A DNA stretch of 64,000 nucleotides from NCBI RefSeq assembly GCF_004027225.2, contig NC_044277.2, forward strand, positions 33,574,812 through 33,638,811. The letters are read 5' to 3'. This document shows, piece by piece, positions 35,366-61,750 of this stretch. Each line of letters starts with the position of its first letter. Within the stretch, counting starts at the first letter, position 1. Position numbers and translations under genes: made by a program. Under the pieces are notes generated by a model. The model did not search any database, was not told the DNA's origin, and saw only the letters and a program-made list of their open reading frames with translations. Source of the stretch: Strigops habroptila (lineage: Eukaryota; Chordata; Aves; Psittaciformes; Psittacidae).

Positions 35366-37799
35366 GCTGAATGTTACCTCTGTTATAAAAGAAGCAGCAT
35401 TATCATCAGTGGCGGAAGACAAATAGCAAGGTCTTAAAAACTGAATATTACAATATTATAAATGTAATGAATCAGATATATTAAAAATCTCTAGTAAAAA
35501 GAATAGAAAAGATGTTATTCTGAATCTGTTCTCATTTGCTTGTGCTTTTCAAAAACTGATTTTCTAATAAGCTATCTGTACATTCTAAAAACCAAGTTAT
35601 TTTTGTTAACAAATGTAAATACTGGGGTTTATATTCCTTTTCTGATTTAGCTGCCTGTGCACATATTTGCTGGTTGCTCACTGCAGTAGGTTTGAAAAAA
35701 AACACTGAAAGTAATTCCACACTTCTCTGTTTTCTGGTGGAAACACCACTTCTATGGAATTCATTCAAAGGATTCATTAATTTTTACTGATCAATGTCAA
35801 AAAACACAGAGTTGAAGCAGACTTTTAAATTCTTTATAAGACTCTGCAAGAATGTAATTCAAAAGCTGTATAAATTGAGATGTATATGCACCATATAAAG
35901 TTAAGTTTGTCTATTGCTCTCTAACTAGCAGCTTCAAGTTTTGCTGTTAAATCCATTTAAACTACAAATATTTTAACAAAAGGTTGTATTTGATTGTAAG
36001 ATACTGTATAATGTATTAAAATACAATGAAGATTAATTTAAACTGCAAGTTCAGTTCTCTGTGTAGCTTAAACTTTCAGAGGTGTATAAATATTTGCATT
36101 ACTTTGTATTCAAACGTGTGTGAAGTTTTTATGATACATACACATCTTTTAATGCTAGCTCAACCTTAGGAAAAGCAAAACTAAAAAATACTCAAACAAG
36201 CAAAAAAACACCAACAAAAAATACAGATATGGTGTGTTTGAAAGCACCAGTGACAATTATATGTCCTTGAAAATCCTTGAAAACCTTTCACCATTCAATC
36301 CTGTACCCTGGTCTGTCAAACATGCATATGGTTGCATATTTAAGGCATGTCTTAATTATTATCATTATTTTATGAATTTGATGGCATTTATGCTGATCAG
36401 CTGAGCCAAATCCAAAACACAGATACTCCCAGGAACAGCAATCTAGAACTGAAATCATAATCTGAAGTAGTAACCAGACTGAGGCTACTCAGTCCTCCCC
36501 TGAGGAGGGGAAATAATAACTTTCTGCTCTATAAAATTAGGCTTTTTGCAAAGTTAATCGATTTGATTTTTGGTCACATCATGACTCTTGCTCCCTTTGA
36601 ACTTCCTGTGCAGTGCCATTTTGGGGTGTTTTTCAGGTCTCCTGGTTTTTCCTCCTCTTGTGTTTTCTGTTTACCTTCATTTCCCATCTCGGCCACTTTT
36701 TTGTGCCCCTTCTCCCACAAACCTTACATTTTTTCAATTCCTTTTGGATTATTTCTCTCTTCATAATTACTCAGAAATTTTCACATGGACTTCTTGCCAT
36801 TACTAATTGCTGTTTTCCTGTAGCCATTTCATGAATTTATAATTACCTCTTTGATTGTTAGGAATAAACATGGAATTATCACTGTGGGGTTTTTTTAAAA
36901 ACTGAATTCATATGCTCTGAATGATGTCATTTTGCTTCAGGAAAACAGAAATATCCATGAAATGGCAGTTTGCTGTCATGAGATCTAAAAACCTAAGCCA
37001 GCAGGAAACTGGTGTGAAGTGGTGATGCCTCATGAACTTTCTGAGCTAATGAAGAAATTTGCTGGTAGGCACGATATCTTCTGTTTTACTGTGCTTCGTC
37101 TTTAAATACACAGAAATGGCTTTAGACTTCAGTTAAAGTACTGTTGGGACTTGCAGGCGGCAAAAAAAGCAAGAGGATACATATCAGAAAATTCCATGTT
37201 CTGCTTTGTGCTGTAGCAAACCGATGACACTCTCAAATAATGAGTGAAATTGCAGTTTAACCAGCCTTGCCATTAATGATCGTGTATGGTGTCTCTGGAA
37301 TTTTAAAAGCAGAAATTGCACTAAGATGTATATACAAAAAAAGATATTTACATCAGCTGTGACATGTTGTGAAAGTCTTGGGACTCCTTGTTGATTATGA
37401 GATAATGAATCAGAAGGAGTGTTTGCTTATTTAAAAATAGAGTGGTAATGTAAGCTAAATGTCATGTATGTATAAAAATGGGGATTAGCCTTTTTACATC
37501 CCTGACATGAATACATTCATCTGTGCAGAATGCATTAAAAGTTAAGAATAAAAACAGGAGAAAGGGCAATTTCTTGCCTCATCAAGCTAAAAGGGCAAAT
37601 GTCATTTGATGCATTAATATTCTCAACTGCCAGAGACCGAAGCTGGAAGAAGCACAAACTGTGTTTCCAGTCTTCTGCCAGCTAATTTGAAGATCGTGTC
37701 CTGAGAGGCAGCATCACTGATCAGCATTCAGAGAGTCATAAAATTGGAATCTCCCCTGGTGGGACTTGTGTCCATTACCCCTGGTGTTTTCCATGTGAC
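35366..37799. other. Intergenic stretch between LACTB2 and TRAM1, first part
   Basis: AT-rich, with no supported exon or repeat. Overlapping open frames near 36560-36830 are T-rich and low in complexity, and are not credible genes. Confidence 0.5.
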
Positions 37800-38195
37800 T
37801 GACTCCCTGTAAAAAGGGAGTCTCCTTCTTGTTTGTAGCCACCCTTTAAATACTGGAACATGGTGATAAGGTCTCCCCTGAGCCTTCTCTTCTGTAGGCT
37901 GAACAAGCCCAGCTCCCTCAGCCTTTCCTCATGCAGCTTCCCAGTCCTCTGATCATCCTCATGGCCATTCTCTGGACCCTCTCCAGCCTGTCCACATCTT
38001 TTTTGTATAGTGGGGACCAAAACAACACAGTATTCCAGGTGTGGCCTGACAAGCGCTGAGTAGAGTGGGATAATGACATCTTTATCTCTGCTAGTCATGC
38101 CCTTGTTGAGGTAACCCAGCATCCTGTTGGCTTTCTTTGCCACAGCTGCACACTGTTCACTTCTCATGAGCTTATGTCCACCAGCACTCCCAGGT
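37800..38195 (-). mobile_element. CR1 LINE fragment (internal, RT tail)
   Basis: Minus-oriented CR1 piece. The translated minus strand shows KKANRMLGYLNKGM, VIIPLYSALVRPHLEYCV and LRELGLFSLQKRRLRGDL, followed by the FQYLKGGYK block. The usual 3' end (ATTCTATGAT repeats) is absent, so it is internal or broken at both ends. Confidence 0.88.
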
Positions 38196-39160
38196 TTAAG
38201 ACCTAGGAAAAAGGTTTGATGGTAGTTACAACCTTTTTGGACTTTCTATTCTGTTTCTTGCTAGCTTGCTTATTTACACTTCGTTTAAAATGTCATTTGT
38301 GGTTATGTCTCTTAAGTATGTTTCATGACCACTGGATTCAGGAGAGGTTCCCAAATAGGAAGGGAACTTGCTTCTGTCACCGTGGGCACAGTAATACGCC
38401 TCTTACCAAATCCTCCACACTCTTGCCCCCTGAAATGGGGTATTGGGGTTGCATGGCAAGGTTTTGGTAGTAGGGAGGCCTAGGTGGCTTCTGTAAGAAG
38501 ATGTCAAAAGCTTCCCCCATTCAAACAATCATTTAGTGGCCTAGTGTTTCAAAATACAGACATCTGGAAAGAAACCTGGTAAACACAGACCAGCAACCCA
38601 CTGGCAAGAAGCAGACTGAGGGCGGATGGTCTCTGCTGGTTTAGATCATCCTGCTTTGCCTAAGGAGCCACAAGAACTATCATGTGGCTGAAGAGGGAAC
38701 TCCAATAAACAGAAGGTTTGGAAACTGTTCAGATGAGGCAATGGGTTGCCTTGTCTTCCATTTCACTATAGCAGCTTACAGTGTACCACCACGACAAACA
38801 CAAAACCAGGTTGAAAACAAGGGGCTCTGTGCTTGTATGAGGAGAGTCCTAGTGAGGCACTGGAACGAAGTACTCGCTGATTATAGCTTGAGGAAAGGAT
38901 GTCTTGTCCCAGTTCAGTCCTATTTGTTGTGTTCTGTGGAGATGAGGTGACCTGATCTCTTTTAAGGCTGAGGTGGGACATAGATGCAAGACTACACTGC
39001 AAAAGGGATTCTAATTTTTATCCCAACCTAATATACTTCACAGGTGAGGTATGTTACATCCATGACTATATGGTATGCAGTCAGGATATACTTTTACAGT
39101 GTTATTGCTGAAATAATGTTCTTTTTATTTTAAGGTTATAAAATAACTGCGGTGGCCAGG
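38196..39160. other. Intergenic stretch between CR1 and LTR
   Basis: No exon or repeat recognised. Open frames of 84-88 codons on plus look like chance. Confidence 0.45.
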
Positions 39161-39748
39161 TGTCATGGTTTAACCCCAGGCAGCCACTCGCTAAACACCA
39201 CGCAGCCGCTCGCTCACTACCCCCATGTTGGGATGAGGGAGAGAACTGAAGAGTAAAAGTGAGAAAACTCGTTTCTAAAGACAGTACAATAGGTAAAGCA
39301 AAAGCCATGCACACAAGCAAAGCAAAACAAGGAGTTCATTCACCACTTCCCATCACAGGCAGATGTTCCGCCATCTCCAGGAAAGCAGGGCTCCATCACA
39401 CATAATGGTTGTTTGGGAAGGCAAGTGCCATACTTCCAAACATTCCCCCTTTCCTCCTTCTTCCCCCCAGTTTTATGTGCTGAGCGTGTCATACGGTATG
39501 GGACATCCCTTGGGTCCGTTGGGGTCAGCTGTCCCAGCTGTGTCCCCTCCCAACTCCTTGTGCACCCCCAGCCTACTCACTGGTGGGGTGGTGTGAGGAG
39601 CAGAAAAGGCCTTGCCTCTGTGTAAGCACTGCTCAGCGAGAACTAAAACATCCCTCTATTATCAACAGTTTACAGCACAGATCCAAAACCTAGCCCCACA
39701 CCAGCTACTGTGAAGAAAATTAACTCTACCCCAGCCAAAACCAGGGGA
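39161..39748 (+). mobile_element. Solo LTR of an endogenous retrovirus, avian type
   Basis: It starts TGTCATGGTTTAACCCC and contains the block CAGCCGCTCGCTCACTACCC common in bird LTRs, then GGGATGAGGGAGAGAA. Further on are the central GGTCAGCTGTCCCAGC, CTTGTGCACCCCCAGCC and TGGTGGGGTGGTGTGAGGAG, and it ends in CCAGCCAAAACCAGG. No viral coding region lies on either side, so this is a solo LTR left by recombination. The exact 3' limit is uncertain by about ten bases. CCAGG stands both just before it (39156-39160) and at 39741-39745, which could be a 5-base target duplication if the LTR ends at 39740. Confidence 0.82.
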
Positions 39749-40489
39749 TGATCTAGAATACAGAACATCTTTGGACTTAGATATGAATGATTGTCCTGTT
39801 TAAACCTTTCTTTTATATTGAAAAAAATCTCCAGCTGTGATGGGGAAAATCTCTGTGTCCTTCTCTGTATTTTTAAATACCACAGATCATCTCTAGATAC
39901 CAAGTATCCCTGTCTCCTGATTTAATAAATTCATACAAAACCTCTCAGTACCTTTTCTGCTGGTAAAGGTGTCTCATAGTTGGAAAAACCTGGTCATACA
40001 CCAGACAGTCTGCTCCACGAGTCCTCACTGCTCCATACCGTTTGAAGAAACCAACCTAGTTCATATGATGTATTTGGTGCACACTCTCAATTCTCGCAAG
40101 GCAATGCCAATAGCTGCATCTTAATCCCTTACTCTGTATTCATTAGCTACTGGCAGCAAAAGCTGTTCTGACAATGCTGAACTTCAGCCATAAATTACTC
40201 CTGTCCTTGATCTTTCTTCTAGATATATGCACTGTATCTGCCAGCCAGAACATTTAATAAACAAGAAGTGGCACTTGTTTTGGGGAACTTGGACAGTTCA
40301 GTTCGGTCTGGATGTTGTTTACATTGTGCCGACTTCTCAAACCTCTTCATTCGTGTTTTAACCTGGCAACAGCCTTCTGCCATTGGGCTGGTTTTTTAAC
40401 CCGCATCTAACCTCCCTTTCAATCTCTCTACTCCCCGGATAGCTTTTCTTCCCTTCTGGCTTTCTTGTCATTGCATTCTTCGTTTCTGT
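39749..40489. other. Intergenic stretch upstream of the TRAM1 island
   Basis: Plain AT-rich sequence with no exon or repeat recognised. Confidence 0.5.
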
Positions 40490-41033
40490 TACTTGGGTTA
40501 CGCAAGTTATTCCTGGCTGTACGCGTAACGGGAGCAGGCGCCAGCGCAGGGAAGCTGTGGGTATCTTGCGGCTGCGCCTCAGCCCTAACCACAGCGAGCG
40601 CGGCCTCCCCATAGCGCCCTCCGGGGGCCTGGCCCCAGCCGCGGACGCTCGGGCGGCAGCAAAGCTTAGCCAGAGCCCAGGGGGCGGCCGTCGATCCAAG
40701 ATGAACCCGCACAGCACGGGGTGCCGGGGGGAGCGGAGTCCAACGCGGCTCTGACCGGCCGCTGACCGGGAGGGCGCACGCCCCGTTTGCCCCGGAGCGC
40801 GGCCGCCTCCTCCGCCACCGGAGCGGGACCCACGGCCATTTTCTGTCGCCGCTGCCTCGGTGGGAGAAGGAAGCCACGCCAGTGCCCTACGCGGGCTCCG
40901 GGCTAGCGAGCAACAGCCCGCACCGCCGGCCACGCAGCACCCCCAGCACCACTGCCCGAGCCCCCGGGGGCAGGCCCCGCGGCGGCCTCCCAGGGGCGGG
41001 GAGGCACCAGGCGCCCGCCGTTGGTGGGTTTGA

Positions 41034-55616
<14,583 letters not shown>

Positions 55617-57060
55617 AACTGGGTTTTATTAAGTTAACTGACTAATGTCCCCAAAGAATCTGCTTTTTACATGGATGGCCCTTCAGCACTAGAGATGTTA
55701 TGGATTAAAGAAAATACAATTCATGTTTTTTGATTATTGCTGTTGTTTTGAGAAACTTTTTTTAAAAGCCATTTTGACTAAGGAAAAAGGTTTATCTTCA
55801 AATACTTGGGTGGGAGGGGAATACAACACTTTTTAAATAACATTGACACTTTTTTAAACATTTATTGTGATGAAATAACTTCACTTAGTGAGGATCACTG
55901 TTGCAATGTATTATTTCCTTCCAGCTTTTGTAATCTTGGTGATATATACTGTTCTACCAACTTCACTTTTTCCAAGTTCCTCAAGAAGTATTGCAAAATT
56001 GAGGTAAAAACTTAGTATGCATTTTCAGATACTCTGGCTTTTGAGTTAATTACCTGGAGTCAAATTTACAGTTCAAATTGGGATTCCAAGACCACACCAA
56101 TAAACCTCTTTATTTTGTAGTCATTAGCTACACAATGTGTGCTCTAAGAATTGCCCCATGTCATTAAAACAAAACTGAACTAATTGGAAATGTTCCAGAG
56201 TCTTGTTGTTTGTTGGTTAGAAATCTCATACAAGGAGCAAAAAACCTTTTTGAGATATAGCTTTAGCACTTGAACATTAGAAGGGAGTGTGTATGGTCAT
56301 AGGAAGAGTTGATTTCAGTAGCACTGTTAACTCCTGTCTGTGCTTTAAAGTGTATGTATCTTGGACAATTACTGTGCATTGGACCTTCTCTGAAAACTTG
56401 TCTGTCTCATTTTAGAGGGTGGAGGTTCTTCCAGTGTGGTGCTTGTGTTTGTTCTAGGACGCATCTTAATGCTCCGTGGAGAGGGAATTTGTTAGATAAA
56501 TGGATAGAGTTACAAGAAACATTCCTTTATTCTGACTGCTTTGCTTTGTTTCACCTCTGTTAGGAAATGGTTTGATTTCTCCTATATATATTTTTATGAA
56601 AAAGTATTTAAAAGCTACAACTTCTTAAAACTGATTGTGCCCTTTGCTACAACTGGAAAAATCTTAATTTAAGAATTTTTCCATTATCTGTATTTTGTAA
56701 TTGTATTTGATGTGAAGCTTTGTCCAGTTATTTTTCCAGTTTAATATGCAGTTAATGTTTCCTGTGTACCCTTTTGTAACAGGTATAATTCAACCAATTT
56801 CACTTGAGAATGAGTTGGAGGTTTAATTCAGTCTTAAGAAGAAGTTGCTAAATCGGTCTTTCAAGTTAAGCCAAGTATTGGACTGCTTATTGATTGAGAG
56901 GAGTAATTGTGAGCAATCAAGCTGATAAATAAAATAGTTTTAATTAAAAAACTGTTACTATAGTTGAGTTTATACCCAACAAAGTTATAAATCTGCCTTC
57001 TGTATCTTCTACAGTTCGATTGCTTACTATACAGAATAAATGTTTCTAGTACAAAATCTT
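55617..57060 (+). terminator. TRAM1 3' UTR with poly(A) signals
   Basis: AATAAA stands at 56938-56943 and again at 57035-57040. Either gives a 3' UTR of about 1.35-1.45 kb, close to what is usual for the gene. The UTR is AT-rich, with no repeat recognised. Confidence 0.55.
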
Positions 57061-60000
57061 CTCTGCAAATAACTATCCATTCTTCAGTTGTTTAGAGCTA
57101 TTGAGAGTTATTGCAGTATAATTTTTTCAATGTTTTGGGCAATTTCAGTCACAGTTCCCATGTATCTGCTTCACAGCTCCTGAAGTGGAGTTGGTCTTGC
57201 TTAGCTTGAGACCTCTGGGGCAGCGTGTGCTGCAGGATGCCCAGTTGGCTTCTGTGGAAGTAGCTATACTGTGTCTTTAGTTGAGGAAATAAAACCCAGT
57301 TGACAAAACTGTGAATATGTCTGATCTGACCATGAAATGGAAAATCTGAACTCAAATTTTGAGGGAATTGCAGATATTAAATACTAAAACCATGTTTCAT
57401 GTGTGATGTTTCTATAAAGACCTTCACAGATATTAGTATTGCATGTGCCTTGCTCTCAAGTTGTACCTTAAGCCAAAAAGGGCAACTTTTTAAAGTTTCT
57501 GGTCTGGTACTTTGACTCTTAAGTCAGTTTGCTGGTGATATCTGGTTGTATTGGGGCTGTGAAAATCATAAAGGGTGGAGGAACAAATTCTGAAAGGAGC
57601 GTTTAAGGTACTTCTTAAAATCTTTAAGACTTGTTGGAGTCTGAAGGTTGTAATAGTTGTTTCCCTAAGGCAAATGGTATCTTGTAAACCTCATTCTTTG
57701 TCACAGTAATCTTGAAATCTAAAAGTCAGGTTCACTTCCAAAAACTTGGAAAAGAGTATATTGCCTGTTAATACTGACATTACTTTTTGTCTCCTTTTGG
57801 CCTTATGGATGTTCTTGGCCTTTGGGCTTCTTGAAAAAACACTTTTGTTTCCACAATGGCTTCCTCTTCATCCTTGCCTTATAGGAGTTGTTGCTTTCTT
57901 CCAAATAAGAGAGTAATTTCAGTTGTTCTAGAATTTGGATAGGGTGTCAGAAGCCAGGATCTTCTGCCTCTTGTGTCATAACTAAAAATACGTATTTATC
58001 ATTCTGGCTGAGGCAAAAGCAGTAATTTTTATTTTTCTACCTTGGGGTGGAAACACCTGTGAATTTAGAAGATTTTGAGGCTCCTGTTTCTGGTTTGTTG
58101 TTACTTGTTTTGGCCTAAGATTGTTGTTTGCCAGGATAACTTCTTTTGAATTGCTTAAAATTGATTTTCAAACGTTACTGCATTTTGGCTCTTTGTCTGT
58201 AATCTGGCATTCAGTAAGCTGGAAGAAGATTAGTTGTCTAATCATGTTTTCTTAATTACGGAATCAGGAAAATTGGAAATAGGAATGTAATAATGAGCTC
58301 TTCAGTCATTTACACGCCTAATAAAATAATTTTTGCTTAGGCTGTAGTAATTTATCCTGGTCAATTACCAGGTCTCACAAAGAAAAGGCTTTGTCTGTTT
58401 AGATGGATTTGAAATGAGTAATTGATACAGACTGTGGATAGGGTTTTGGGTTTTTTTTTTTTTTTCTTAAACTCCCTCCTCCCTGCCCCCTCTTGTCAGA
58501 ACCTTTCAAGACTTACAACAGATTAGTTCAAGACATTGTTTTCCCCTCCCCAGAGTCTGTTTGGTTTATGTGCCAGAATCTAGTATTTTACTGAGTAATT
58601 ATGTGTAACTTCAAAGTACAAACAAGGAACACAGAGCAGCTGAAATTAATTTTCAGAGTTTTTGTTTTTATCTGGACACTTTCTCCTCTTGACTAGTTGC
58701 AAAAATTGATTTCTCCTGTGTGAATTAATCATGAATGTGGCTCTTTGGAAATACTGCTTGTCAGGTGATCCTGTGCCCAAACTTAGGAATGATCAATGGA
58801 TTTACCATGCAGAGAAAATGCATAGGCTGTTTTTGCTGATGTTAGAATATGCTGAAAGTAAATTAAGTATTTTGGAATAATGCATTTAGAAAATCAGTAG
58901 TTATTGATAAGCATTTGATGTTTTTTCTGAGTACGTGTTTCTTTGAAAATTTTAGTTGTGTTTTTGGAGTTATGCAACCCAGAATTGTGATAAGCAATGT
59001 GGTGCTTTGGTACAAATGGACTTCTGTAGAAGAGGTTAATACATATCTGCAGCCTTCTTGCTCTTTGCAGATTTCTGACTCACTGCACCTGAGGTGATTT
59101 TGTTGAAGGCAAAACTGGATATTAAAGGGAAGGAATCATTTTCATGGTCATGCTAAGTTGGAAGTAATGTAGGTCACTGCCAGAATTGGGGTTCTTGCCC
59201 CTTGCTATGTCTAGCACAAGCCTCTCTGGTTGCATGGTGAGCTAGATCAGGGAGGTAGTGCGGCTGAAAACTAGCTTGTTTGCTTAGTTGTTTTTCCACT
59301 GGATTAGTTGCCCAATACTAATCCTGGAGGTATACAAGTATTTATGTGTAAGCAAGAAGAAAAGATACAGGGAAAAGGTGGATCAAGCTCTACAGCAGCT
59401 ATCCCTTTCGACTGTGCATTGGGTTGAAAGTTACTCTAGATTACAGTATGAGTTGGGAGATCTCATCAAAGGGCTTCCAGTCATCTATACCAGAAGGAAA
59501 CTGGTCTCTCTGGTAGCTCCTACATGCCAAACTGTGTAAGTGTTAGTGGATTTTTGTCAGATACTATGCGGGAAGGGAAAACGCTCAATGTGCTTTACTG
59601 AACTGAGATACCTTTCTGGGATTTCCAAGCAGTGTAAGATGATATTGGTGGTGTAGAAATAGCAACTCTGAAAAGGTAGTTCCCTTTGGATTAAAAAAAC
59701 AAGATTACTTTTCTTAACATCTGGGAAACTACAGCTTTTTTGCTTTTTGGGGGGGTGATTTTTATTTTTTTTTTTCTCCTCCACATGAACCTTTTATGTA
59801 TTGGAGTAGGTCTTCCAGAGGGCTTCACAAGAGTTGCACTGTCTGCCTATCTAAGTATGTGGAGGGGGGGGGTTGTTTGGTTTCTCTTATTTTGTTTTCC
59901 TGTTTTCCAGCTGCTTCCTAGGTCATGCTTGGGTTTGGTTCCATTCGTGACTCAGCCCTTTGGGCCTGTGTTGTAGAAGATGGAGAGAGGCAGCTTCAGT

Positions 60001-61633
60001 GGGCTCCCTGTGTGGTGTTGGTCACTGCAGTCCTAATTGTTCTCTGGAAAATTTCAGTATTGAAGGGGCTTGAATGGGTAGAAACAGTTGTGATACTTGT
60101 AGCATTTACACATTGGTGAGAGCCTACATACAGAGATACTATGTTCCAGGGGACTATGGTTTAATGCTTGGAGGCTGTAATAAGAGTCATCTTGTTACAC
60201 AAATACTTGGATTCTCTCTTGTGCAGGGTATAAGAATGTCCTACAAAATTAAGGTGTGGGGAAAATGTAAGGAGATCCTTTGAAAAGAATAAGACTCTTC
60301 AAAGGACTGATGTCAGTTATCATCTGTTCATCAAATTTTAATTTCTTACATTGTTAGTTGTGGATTATCTTTAGAGCATTGGATTAGCCCATGCTTCTTG
60401 TTTTGGGTTTTTTCTTTATATGGTAAATTGTTATGGATGTGTGGTGGGTATCCACTCCTTTCACTGCTCCCTGAACTAGTCGGTTTAGGATTTACTAAGC
60501 CTAGTTCTATACACATTAAGGAATTTGGTGTGCTTTTCATAACTAAAATAAAAGCAGTGCCAGAATGTTTCTGGATCAGATGTGCAAGAAGTAAGCACAT
60601 CAGTGTGTTGGCTGTCATCAGAACGCATTTATTGGGAACTGAAACTCTTTAGGATGAATACATTCTGATACAACTTGTATTGCAATGTAGCATTTGGATA
60701 TAGCTCACATGCAGCTAGCAAGTGCCTTTGTGGGTGAAACAGAACCACTGTTGGCATCTACAGCTGTCAGTTCCCCTTCTGTGAACAATGGGTGAGGAGT
60801 GCTGGGCTGCAGCTGCAGTAGGCTGCTTTCTGCCTTTTAGAGAAGTTCTTTTGATGTTGACAAGACAAAAGGCAACAACTCTTATTTTAGGTTTAAAAAA
60901 GAAAATACTACCTAGGTTTGAATCCAGTGCGCTTGCTCTTGATCTCTCTGTATGTGTCCTGTCACTTTTATTTTAGGTTTCTGCAAACAGTTCATTTTTA
61001 TCCAGCTCAAGCATGGCAGATCTGTGATGTGAGTGCCAGAAATGCCAACTCCTTTTTCTTCTTTTTGTGTTTGAAACTTTTTGCAGAATCAGAGCAGCAA
61101 AAGTGTAGTTTTACGATTTGACAGCTTCTCAGTATTCATTTTTTGTCCTTATTGTGGTTAACATTAAAGGTCAGGCATTGTCATGCAGCACAACACAGTT
61201 GGTACTTCTTCATTCTACACACAAGAGTGTTAGGCAATTTGATATACTGAAGTGAAAAAAATATTAGTAAGCTTGAACTGGTTTAGCAGAAATTGGTGTT
61301 CCTGGATGGTTTTTTGTTCTTCCTTATTGCAGTTCACTGTTACTTTAGATCTCTGAATCTCTAGTCTGTAGTTTTGCTGTATTCCACTTGACAAATTATG
61401 GTCTAGAACTGGAGCTTTTTGTTCTCCTTATATTGGTTATAAATGTTGAAGAATGTATCTTGCATTGTAATGAACAGATGAAAGTTCAGCCCATGGTGGT
61501 GAGAATTCTGTAACAGGTTCAGAATTTCAGCCTGTGAACTCCAGACTAGAAGCCAAGCCAAAACTATCTTGTGTTCTCATGCAGGTGATTCCTCCTCTTT
61601 GTTTCTTGATTAATCATTCTTTGTTTTGTTTAT
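57061..61633. other. Gene-free stretch downstream of TRAM1
   Basis: No exon or clear repeat. A G/T-rich simple stretch lies near 58440-58470. Open frames of 60-90 codons are unrecognised. Confidence 0.5.
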
Positions 61634-61750
61634 CTAGATTGTAAGTTCTTTGTGGCAAGGGTTGTCTTTTGTGCGTGCGTGTGTGTGCGTGTGTGTACCC
61701 AGGACAGTAAGGTCTGGAGCCCAGTCTGTGGAAGCTGTAATAAACAATCA
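61634..61750 (+). repeat. Ancient amniote interspersed repeat, with TG expansion
   Basis: It opens TAGATTGTAAGTTCTTTGTG followed by GCAAGGGTTGTCTTTT, the hallmark 3' tail of old LINE/SINE families spread through reptiles, birds and mammals. It closes with GGTCTGGAGCCCAGTCTGTG and a GCTGTAATAAACAAT end. A TG/CG dinucleotide run at 61671-61697 replaces the usual middle part. The family is inferred from memory of such tails, so its exact name is uncertain. Confidence 0.55.
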
